From contig OY294046.1 of assembly GCA_958510825.1 (NCBI GenBank), positions 4,154,001-4,218,000 of the forward strand: DNA of 64,000 nucleotides. The letters are read 5' to 3'. The stretch comes from Brachypterus glaber. Lineage: Eukaryota > Arthropoda > Insecta > Coleoptera > Kateretidae. The notes below the pieces were generated by a model, which saw nothing but the letters and a program-made list of their open reading frames with translations, had not been told where the DNA came from and ran no database searches. The position numbers and the translations under genes are program-made. Positions 32,001-44,000 of this stretch are shown here, piece by piece (within the stretch, counting starts at the first letter, position 1; each line of letters begins with the position of its first letter).

Positions 32001-35000
32001 GTCTAAAGTTTCCTAGGGAACTTATGACCTACTCCTTAATTTGACAGTCATTGATATCACCCTGTTGTGTGTGAAGACTTTGTACTTGTTTTTGTGTAAT
32101 AAGCTGTTTTATGTATTCTTTAATAATTTTGAGTATCATGCACATTTTTTGTTGCACTGTGATAAAATACATTTATAATATTTTTAGGGAATTTTCTTTT
32201 TGGGTTGGTATTCAGGCCTATTCACATGTACCATTGAAATCTATTCCAGTTGCTTTTTGTCCGTGAAACGAGTAAGATGTACTTTCGGCAGGAATTAGTA
32301 ATACGTTAAGCGCGTTTAATTTTCTAGCACCAAGTCTTTTAATATTAGTTATTTATTTATTTATTTGCTATCTTAGATATGCCTCAGAATCGATTTTATA
32401 TATTTTATAGTGATTGTATGGAAGATGTGCAGTAAAATGACGAACATGTGATTATATTGGAGTAAGAAGAGAATTTTATGTTTTTTAATCATTTATAATG
32501 CTGATAAATTTTGATTTGGAAGCAACTCATCATCAATAGTTTGTTTGGGTCTTTAAGAGACAGGCGCAGCCTATGGCTCATTTATCTAAAAAATATTTAA
32601 TCTGAATTGAAAGTTGGGGCAGTGAGTCTATGCTCACTGATGCGAGTTGCATCTGTCATAATTTGGGGGGAGTTGGAAGCAACTAACACGTGAAGAAGTT
32701 TTTATACGTACAAAATTTTTTATATACTAGCGCATGCGCAAATATATTTACAAATTAGAAAAAACTGCCTTGGCAACAGCCAACACAACCAACAGTAAAC
32801 ACGAAAAGGAAAGAAGGAAAATAGAAAGAAAAGGTCTTACAGAAGACTGGAAATTTTATATATTTAAAACAGGAGTGGGCATGGCGAAAAGCCAGACAAG
32901 AACCACTCTTGGTGAATTGAGTAACTAAGAGGGATCTGGCTAATTATCTCACTGAGAAAAGGCCATAATAAAGGAAGAAGAAGAAGAAGAAATCTATTCA
33001 ATATTGACAAAAATTACAATACCATGCAATTTTAATACAGTTGACGTAAATGACCTTGCAATTTTCGTCAATATTGCCACACATTTCAATCTCAATGGTA
33101 CATGTGAATAGGCCTGATTGAAGACCCAAATTTATGTTGCCTAACGTATTGGACTGCTGTCCATTGAAGGTAACTTGGTCTATATTGAATGGTAAAATTT
33201 TCATAGTGATATCTCTGTTAATAACGCCAGAAATCATCAGATTAGTGTTAGACGGCCCACCCTGTATATATATTTTAATTTTTCACTAACGCAAGGCTTT
33301 TCTCGCGGAAAGTAAAACTTACCTGATTGGTCTGCCAAAGAGTCTTGATCTTCAGCCTGTGCCACATGATACTTTCTGTATCTGAACAGATATTGAACTC
33401 CCAGTAATCCCGTTGCCAGTATTAACCCGCTAAGGAAAAATATCGCAGCAATATGCACCGCGGTCATTTTCAGAACGACATCCGGCACTACACCTACACT
33501 CTGTGCTATCGGTATGCTACTTATATTGGTTTTGGAATGTCCTGTAATAAAGAAATACCATCAATAATCCCTGAAACTATTTTAATAAAAATTTCATTCG
33601 GTTCTCTTTTTAATATACAGCCTGTTCCAGAACACGCGTACAGAAATTTGAGGGTATATTAAAAACCCTCTGGAAAATATGAAATTAAAAAAAAAATCCA
33701 TCTCAATACTAATTAAAAAGGAAGCTATTTAATCTGACCAATCCTGTTGCTGATGTTAAATTACCTACAAATTAGTTTTTCCCTGCTTATTAGTAACTAT
33801 GGTTGCATTTTAATTGTTGACGCGTGCATTGTTTGAGACTTTCAACTTTAGAATCTTTTTAGGTTATTATATGACAAAACCGACAGAGGCTATCAAATAT
33901 TCTATTTTTATAGGGTCACTCCATCCGGCGGTGGATTTTTGACATTAATAAATATTTATGTCACATTAATTACCATGTCAACCTACAGAATATGTACCTG
34001 CAATAAATAAATTTGCTTCCATAGCTAAAAATTCAAATTTTAAAGGTAATTTAACATCAGCAACAGTATTGGTCCACTTAAAGCGTTTTTATTTTTGAAT
34101 TGAACGAAGATTTCCATATTTTCCAGAGGGTTTTTAATATACCCTCAAATTTCTGTACGCGAGTTCTGGAACAGGCTGTATTTTCTATTAGATAGGAAAC
34201 ACAGTTTATTTTTAGCATGTTTAAAAAAAAAACAAAATATACAGGTCTGTATATTTCACGAGAACCATTTTTTTTCTAATTAAGCTTATTGGAAAGCTAG
34301 TCGGCGAATTTCCAGTACTCGCAACTAGCGTTGAGGCGAGGTTTTAAAAATTTATAATTTTATTTCTATTTATCTTGATTTTTTTTTAATGATTCCATTT
34401 AAACGAGTAATGTGGGGAAAAAAGTTATTGACAAATAAAAATTAAAAACTTTCGTATTCTTAAAAGATAAAAATCGAATGTAGTTTTTTTCTTTGAAAAA
34501 CACCGATATATTGTTGTGGGTAACAAATTAGTCGTTAAATGTTTCGATTTATAAAAATTTCCCTCATAATTCGGAAAAATTATTTCGTAAGCCTATGTTT
34601 CTGTGTGTATTTTCAACGTTGATGAGTCATAACTGAGTTTATGCCGAATACCGCTAATTACTAAAACAGTTTTCCAGGTGTATGGAACGAGCAGTAGGCA
34701 ACAAAAATAAAACTTGATTATGACGTGGTAAAGACAACATTCCATTTTATACTTAAAGCCATCTCACAAAAACCATAGAAAATTTATAAAAACCTCGATA
34801 AAAACTAAATCCACTTACTTATCTGGCTAGCGTGTGCAAGAAAACCACCGCCACAAATTTGTCTGCCAGTCATAACCTCTTCGGAGAAAAACTCCAGCAG
34901 TAAATTAGGTCCCGTCGAATTGACGACAGATGGCGTGGTGTCGGGCATTCCGGACAAATCCGCCAGCAGGTTCGCGGATAATGAACTTCCGTCGCGGATC

Positions 35001-38000
35001 TTCAGCCACTGCTTTCCGCACGGCATGTTGAACTGTTCAACCTTGAATTGGATAATGAAGTCCTCGTCTGACTGGAAAAAATAATAAAAAATGGTTTCAT
35101 TTCTAAAGAAAATGATATGAATTTAAATTGAGGATTTCTCCAAGTACCTACAGCCGCCAACTACACTTGTGTAATACCTTTCCATAAAAATATGTATATT
35201 TATATATACCGTGCGATTATAAAGTGCCGAACACTTTTTAATGCAAAACTGCCATTAGCGATGAGTAAAATGCAAGAAAGCTGTGTGCGTTTTACTGGCC
35301 ACCGAGCTGTTGTACGTAGCAATCACATGGGCTTGTCGCGCACAACAGAGGCGTGGCTTCAAACGAAGAGTATTTTCTTTTCAAACTGTTCGGCACTTTA
35401 TAATCGCACTGTACATATACAGGGTGATCAGTAACTGCCATGCCAAAATTTAAGATGTGATTCTACATCCAAAAATATGAAAAAAAGTTTCTATAAAGGT
35501 TGGTCCGGGAATGAGCTCTAAGGGAGCTACGGCCCTTCAAAGATGACATATTGAATGGGGAACAAAAAAACAGCACCAATAAAATTTTAATACTGCAGGG
35601 TGATTCTTTATTTAAAACTGAGCAAACACCTAAATTTAATATTAAAGGAGTACAATCTTTTTAAAAAGTAACGTTTTTGGTGGCACAAAATGTTACTTCC
35701 TCTTATATGCATTTTTTTGCCCTTATTAATACTACTATACATGCAAAAGCTCGACGCTCTAGCTTAAAGGGTACCAGAGTTATTAATTAAAAACTTTATT
35801 TTTATTACAATTTTAAAGGGCCGTAGCTCCCTTAGGGCTCATTTGCGGACCAACTTTTATAGGACCTTTTTTTGATATTTTTGAATGCAGAATCACCTCT
35901 TAAATTTTGGCATGGTAGTTATTGATTACCCTGTATTATATAAAAAAAAAATGGAAAAAAAACTAATGAAAAATTATGAAAAAAAAAACTAAAACTTATT
36001 TACCAACGCAGGACTTTTCTGGGGGAAAGTAATACACCAAAATATAGAATAAAACAAGAAACTATACATGGTGTTTGCAGTTTTATGTCACAAACTAAAA
36101 GAGATGAATCTACATCAAAAAACATGAAAAACAAATATAGGAACATAGAAAACGAACCCCAAGGGAATTACGACCCTTTAAAATTGTAATAAAAATAATG
36201 TTTTTAATTAATAACTCTGGTACCCTTTGAGATAGAGCGACAAGGTTTTGCATGTGAACTAACCCTAATAAGGCCCATCTTCGTATGTACCTATTTTAAC
36301 CAGGGGCGTGCAAAATTAATTTTTCTCGAAAACAGTTAATCCTACAATATTACAAGAGTACCTTTTTTATATATTTTTACCTAAGGAATGATGTTTCAGT
36401 AATAAAATTACAATAAAGTTACACAGAAAAAAGTTTAGGGCAAAAAACCGATAAGGCACCCCCGTTTCGCACGCCTCTGGTTAAAATAAGTATATGAAAA
36501 TAACATACGAAGATTGGCGTTATTAAGTTTAGTTCACATGCAAAACTTCGTCGCTCTATCTCAAAGGATACCAGAGTTATTAAATAAAAACCTTATTTTT
36601 ATTACAATTTTAAAGGGTCCAAACTCCGTTAGGGTTCGTTTCTGGGCCTATATTCCTATAGTTGTTTTTCATGTTTTTTGATGTAGAATCATCCCTTTTA
36701 GTATGTGACATAAAACTACAAATACGGGTATTGTTTCTTGTTTTATTCTATATTTTGGTGTATTACTTTCCCCCAGAAAAGTCCTGCGTTAGTAAATAAA
36801 TTTTTTCATCATTTTTCATTATTTTTTTTCCATTTTTTTATATAATACAGGGTGATCAATAACTGCCATGCCAAAATTTAAGAGCCCTTAGGGTTCGTTT
36901 CGGAATGTTCCTATACTGGTTTTTCATGTTTTTTAATGTTTAATATGCGACATAAGACCGCAAACACCGTGTATAGTGTGACCTAGAAACGAAGCATTCA
37001 GAAATAATATAACATTTTTGATTCAAAAGCTTTTACCAAGGTTTTTACTTAACCTAGTATAATTAAAAGAATCCTTTGGAAATTTCTATGACAAATTTGT
37101 ATACACCGGAATTTATTTAGCAGGAAAAAACTAATATTATGTAAAGATGGAGTTTCAAAGGTTACTTACAAACAGTAGCGTAACTTTGAATTGGGGCCCG
37201 CAGGGTTTTTGGTGCATCCCCCTTCTCAATGTTTATTTAAACAATATGACGCATTTTCCAAGCATTTTAGAACCGGCACCGAAAACTGCTTAGCGCCGCA
37301 GTTAAATTTTTTTAGAAGGTTACTCATTTTTCGAACTTTTTTCAGAATTTGAAAATCATTTTACACCTTAAATTTTTTCCATAAATTTTTATATGGAAGG
37401 GTTATGCCTAATTTGAAACATAAGTATTTTATTTTCTCGAAAACGGTTAATCCTACAGTATTAGAACAAGAGTATCTTTTTTTTTGTATTTTGACCTGAG
37501 GAATCATATTCCAAAAATAAAATTACAAAAAAGTTACACAGAAAAAAGTTTGGGACAAAAAACTAATAAGCCCCCCCCCCCAGTTTCACACCCCTGGTTA
37601 AAATAAGTTCATAAAAATAACAGCAGTTCCCTTACGAAACATTTTTAGACATATGTTTATAGGAACTTTTTTTCATATTTTCCTATGTAGAATCACCCCT
37701 TAAAATTAATGACATCATTTACTGGACATCCTTCAATTGAATTGAAGAGTAGAACTTCGAAAGAGTCTAAGTGCCATTGGCACTTAGACCATTTGTAACT
37801 GTAACTTATAGTGCTAACTATAATTGAAGACTATAAAAGGATCTAAGTGCCAATGGTACTTAGACCCTTTGCAAGTTATACTCTTCAATTATTAATATAT
37901 ACCCTAGTAGAAATTTAACGTTAGAATAACGTTTTTCTAGCATTAGAAAACTGTATAAAAGTACGTTATAAAATATGTGCAAATGTCCCGCTTTTTAACG

Positions 38001-41000
38001 TTAGAATCAAACGTTAGTTACAAACGTTAATCTAACGTTAGATTTTTAAGTTAGAAATACGTTATAAGTACGTTTAATTTCTAACTTTCGGAGGGGGCGT
38101 GACCAACTAGGAAATTTCTACCTGCATCATAAAATTGCAGCTGGAGACAAATTTATTCATATAAATAAATCTTAATATATTTTAGGAATCATAATGTTTT
38201 TAAACATAATTTCGGTACATTTATTAATAAAATAGCCACCTTTTTAGGTGGCTCTAAATATTTTTCGTGTAATATGCTGTTATACTTTGATAAATATGTT
38301 TACCTCTCAGAAAAACTTTATATTTAGTTAGTTAATATTTATTTATACATTCAGAATTTTAAAATATTTTTTACAATTCTAATACAGCGTATTTTCTACT
38401 ATAGCTTACGTATTAATAATGGAAGTTTAAAAAATATTTAATGTTAGAATAAGGTTAGAAAAAGGTTAGAATTTAGTTGGGAAACTAACGTTAGATTTAT
38501 GTATTTTATAACGTTTTCGTCAAACGTTAGTTTTTAAGGTTAGATTTATATATTTTATAACGTTTTTGTCAAACGTTAGTTTTTAAGGTTAAATTTATAT
38601 ATTTTATAACGTTTTTGTAAAGCGTTTGAGACTAAACATAAAAATGTCACTAATCTAATGTTATGTTAAGTTAGATTTGTGTACTTTTCTACCAGGGTAT
38701 AGTGTTACGTTTTTTTCTCATTTTTCGGAAATTGTCTTATTAATTTATTTATTTTAAAATGAGGGGCCCCCAAAATGCCGGTGTTTCCCCCGCGTGCGGG
38801 CCTGTACTCACGCCACTGCTTACAAACTTAAAAAAGCCAGAAAAACCTAATAAACCTTACTACAATTTAATTAATGTTTGTCGTTTGTAATGGAGAATAT
38901 TCCGCTTTGATTCGGACTGGTTCTTTTGTGAGGTTTTTTAATACTTTCGTAATGAATAGCATTTACGTGACGAGAAGAGAATTATAAAGAGCCCGTAATA
39001 ACAAATTACTTTTGTTATTCATGAAAACTGGATGAACCGTTTCATTCGGAAGATTTATAATAAAAACTGCATTTAAGAAATACCCTAGTAGAAATTTAAC
39101 GTTAGAATAACGTTTTTCTAACGTTAGAAAACTGTTTAAAAGTACGTTATAAAATATGTGCAAATGTCCCGCGTTTTAACGTTAGAATCAAACGTTAGTT
39201 ACAAACGTTAATCTAACGTTAGATTTTTAAGTTAGAAATACGTTATAAGTACTTTTAATTTCTAACTTTCGGAGGGGGCGTGGCCAACTAGGAAATTTCT
39301 ACCTGCATCATAAAATGGCAGCTGGAGGCAAATTTATTCATATAAATAAATCTTAATATATTTTAACAATCGTAATAATTTTAAACATAATTTCGTTACA
39401 TTTATTTATAAAATAGCCATCTTTTTCGTGTAATATCATGTTATACTTCGATAAATACGTTTACCTCTCAGAAAAACTTTATATTTAGTTAGTTAATATT
39501 TATTTATACATTCAGAATCTTAAAATATTTTTTCCATTATAGTACAGCGTTGCCAGACTTACTATAATTTTGACTTTTGGGGGATATTTTTTAAACTTAT
39601 AGAAATAATAAATAATTATCAAACCTAGGTACATAGCGGTCTGAAATGAGTATTTTCTACTATAGCTTGCGTATTAATAATGGAAATTTAACAAATATTT
39701 AAAGTTAGAATACGGTTAGAAAAAGGTTAGAATTTTGTTAGGAAACTAACGTTAGATTTATGTATGTTATTACGTTTTTGTCAAACGTTAGTTTTTAAGG
39801 TTAGATTTATATATTTTATAACGTTTTTGTATAACGTTTGAGACTAAACATAAAAATGTCACTAATCTAATGTTAAGTTAGATTTATGTACTTTTCTACC
39901 AGGGAAGGCAAAGAAGACTCAACACGGCTAGCCTTAAAAACGTTTAATTTTTTGATTTTAGGTTGTTTTTGGGACATTTCCAAACAGTTTTTGACAAAAA
40001 TTAAAATCGCTCACGAAGCCGTTTTTAAATAAAGTCATTTTTCTTCTTCTTCTTTAAGTGTTTTTCTGACATCGCAATACGGAGTTTTTTCTATGACACA
40101 CCCTATAGCATAGGTACTACCCATGAGTAGTGTTTTTTAGAGAGTTCATAATCCTCCCATCCTCCCATTTTACGGGGGAGGTATTAAAAAAGTTATTCTG
40201 TTGGTTTTTTAAAAAAAGTGTTATTTTTTATGCGGTTGGAACGACAATTACCGTGGAATTGCTCTTAATAATAATGTATGTATAATTTGTTTGCGTTTTA
40301 GAATTAATTAGTTGTTTATGTTAATTTAGCTGTTCACGGAAAAACATGATGTCATCGCATTCAAGTTAGTAAACACAAACAATTAATATTCCACAAATAA
40401 AATACACTGACAAAAATCTAAATAATATTATTAAAATTTTAGCAAGCAAGTAAACCTAGCATAAAAAAGCAGAGTGAAAAAGTATGGTGGAAAAGTAGCG
40501 CGCAAAATTACTGCGAAAAAGTAGCGCGTAAATGTACCGCGCACTGACAAAAATCTAAATAAGACCATTAAAATTTTAGCAAGCAAGTAAACCTAGCATG
40601 AAAAAGCAGAGCGATAAAGTATGGTGGAAAAGTAGCGCGCAAAATTACTGCGAAAAAATATGGTGCAAAAGTAGCACGTCAAATTATTGGAAAAAAGTAG
40701 CGTTCAACATTACTGCAAAAAAGTACCTCAAAAAAGTAGCGCGTAAATGTACCGCGTAAATGTACAGTGCAAAATTACTGTGAAAAAGTACCGCAAAAAG
40801 TAGTGCGTAAATGTACCGCAAAAAAAGTAGTGCGTAAATATATCGAGATGTGAGATAGGTGATGACGTCAGTTTTCCTCCAATTTTTTTTGTTATGTACA
40901 GTCGGAAAATTTCTTTTATAGATAATTTTGGAGGGTTCACAAAATAATTCTATAACTTTTTATAGTGTATGAAAATTAATAAAATATTTAATTCAGTATA

Positions 41001-44000
41001 CATATTGACTTTAATTTGTTTGCGTTGTAGAATTAATTGTTAGTTCGTGTATGTGAATTATTAATTAGTTTATTTTATTGTTTAACTTAAGTGTTTTTGT
41101 ACATTATTAAGTTGCATTTATGTAACTACTTTGTTTGTTTAGAATTAATTGCTTTTTTTCATGCGTTTCTTTAAACTGTTGGAAAGTTTGCAAATCAATT
41201 TATTTAATAACACGGTTTTATACAGAGTGTTTCAAAAATTATTTATAATATTAGATAAAGTTAACTTTAGGTCATTACTTAAAAATTATTATATAATATT
41301 AGATAAAGTTAACTTTAAGTCATTATTTAAACATTGTTTAAGGCAATTACATCATGATTAACGAATTGTTATTGTTGAGTTTTTTTTCCAATCCACAACT
41401 TATATTTTTAAAACCTTATAATGTTAAGGAAATGTACATAACCTCTACCTCTTCTTGTAATGTAGATGTTAATTTGGAAGTTCCTAATTGGCCGCAAAAC
41501 TTCAGAAGAATGTCCTTAAAAACTCTGGAATATGAAGATTATATCATGGAAATATTTATTGACGATTCCAATAATTTAAAAATATATAATAAAACATTTT
41601 TAAACTATCAACTTATGATGTCTTTTGTTAACGGTAGTAGCCTAAGAACCGATTGGCACACAATTTTATGGAACCAGAATCTTTGGAATAACAAATGGGA
41701 AGAAAAAATAATGGATGAACAAAGATATTATTTTAATAAGTTAATACTTTTTCTAATTTTCTTTTTTATTTTATTTATTAGTTTTTTATTAATTGTATTT
41801 ATTTTTTATAAAAATAGGAGAAAATTGTATACATTTAGAAACAGTGAAATTACTGAATTAAATAATTAAATTACATTTTTGTTTAACCTCTTACTATTCT
41901 ACTTAATTAAGCATCCCCTAAGTGCAGGACTTGTGTGGGCTAGTAGCAGAGGGAACCATCGGCTTAGACTGACTTTCGAACCAGTTTCTAGGGAGTGTTC
42001 GTTTCTCTTTTTACCTTCACCAAATTTCAATTATTAACTAACTGAAAAAGGCAAATCGACACCAGTGAGAATCGAACTCACGATAGTAGATTTACTATTC
42101 AGACGCGCTAACCACTACGCTATGTCATTTTAAATATGAACGTGTAGTTTTTATTTCTTTCTGGACACTTAGTATAAAGTATAATATGATGCAATATGTT
42201 ATTAACAATAAGTATGCAGTGACCATGAAATATGATTCAATGTTGACAATTAGTACGCAGTGATCATTAAAGTTAATAAATAATTAATGAGTTGTTTTGT
42301 ATATAAACTTGATTTTTGTGTTAGAATATCATCAATTTCTTAAGTTCGTTCAGTGGAACTAAGTTCAGTTTAAAGTTATAAAGGTAAGGATATATTATTT
42401 TTTCACTAAACATTTTTATTTTGGATTATATTTTTAATTTTAAAATCATATTTTTAACACAAAAGTGCATTTTTTTTCTAGTAAAAATCTTTGATGCTAG
42501 TAAATAAAAATTTGTTTAACTTTTTATTTAAAAAAAATGGTTTTTCTCAAAAAAATTCTAACGGTAGACTTTAAATTTAAATTATACGTGTTTTTTTTTG
42601 AATGATTGAAACTATGTTGGTTTATGATTTTTTTTAAACAGATTACAAACCATATATACCTTTTTTATTTTTTAATTGTCATTGTTTTTAATTTTTTGTA
42701 TTTATTTTTACCTTGGTGACTAAACTTTTTAAAATATGGGTTTCGTCAAAAAAAAATTAATCGATCTGTAACTCTAAACTAAAAAAATTACAGACCTTTT
42801 TGTTTTTTTTGAATTATTTTTGAAAAAATTTAAAAGATTTTTATATTTTTTAAATTTTTACTGTTTTTTATTTTTAATATAAAGTTAGTTAATACTAAAA
42901 ATGCATTTTGGAAAAATTTGAAAAATTTATTTTAGTTATGGAGCGACAAGTCTTCTATGTTAAAAGAGGAAAATGTAGTGTTTGCCAAACAATTTTTAAA
43001 AAAAAAAGTAAAAAATGTAAAAATATTTTAGAAACCCAAAAAATAATATATTGTAAAAAGTGTAGAGTAAAAACAATTTTTTTAATCAAAATAACAATTA
43101 AAATTACTCTAGTAACAAAAATGCAAAAAAACCATACAGTCAGTCAGTTTTAAGAAAAGTAAGTTAGAAATACATTTCTAAAAAAAGTGTTACATCAGTT
43201 TTAAGAAAAGTAAGTTAAAAATACATTTCTAAAAAAAAGTGTTACTGTTTTTTAATTATTTTTTTTTTTTGATTTTAGATGAATTTTCAAAAATTAAAAG
43301 AAAAAAAATTTAATTCCAATCAACGTGAAATAAAAAAACCAATTAGTCTTCTTATTGGAAAAAAATATAAAATTTTATCGATTATGGAATTTGATGGTTT
43401 AAACCAAAGAAGTTTAGTTGCCAAGTTGGAAAACTTTTCCGTTTGGATACCTAATAAATTTTACGAAATTTTTTCGAAAGAAGCAGTTACAGACTATAAT
43501 CACAATCATAATGGCAAATTATATATTGAACTAATAAAAACTGAAATAATAGATGGAAAGGAATGTGCTTTTGTAGATATTGATACGTACGAGTAAAGCC
43601 TATGAACCTTTTAAATTAAGGTATTTTATTTTTGCAATAAATTATTTAGTATTGTATATTTATATTTTTTTTTTTTTTAGTAACATACAACTTAAAATGT
43701 CGTCTGAAAATTTAAATGCTGAAACAGAAAGGTTCCTGGGTGATCACATCGAAAGTAAATCTGAACATTTTTTGGATATGGAAGAAAAAGAATTTCCGTG
43801 TACGGCTGATATGGAAGAGGCCTTTGATGGTACAGCAGAAACCAAAATTTTAACAACTTACATATGTATTTACGATTTTGAATTTGAGAAAAACGAAGTT
43901 ACTGAAAATCTTCTAAAGTTTGAGTGGAACGCAGGACAAACTAGAGCTTTAGGCGTTGCTAGTATTTGGCACCGTTTACCGGTGAATCGAGCCGCTTCGG

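Noticed and set aside
32734..32928. 64-codon Lys/Glu-rich frame
   Set aside because: Inside a TIR element beside an AAG microsatellite; may be an old element-encoded remnant, but no motif supports a gene.
41149..41361. 70-codon frame before the 171-aa gene
   Set aside because: Made of a 46-bp tandem repeat (ATAATATTAGATAAAGTTAA twice); no codon-level sign of function.
42055..42127. Functional tRNA gene
   Set aside because: A and B boxes are present but the cloverleaf is not complete and the same head with a common tail occurs at 26467, so it is a SINE.
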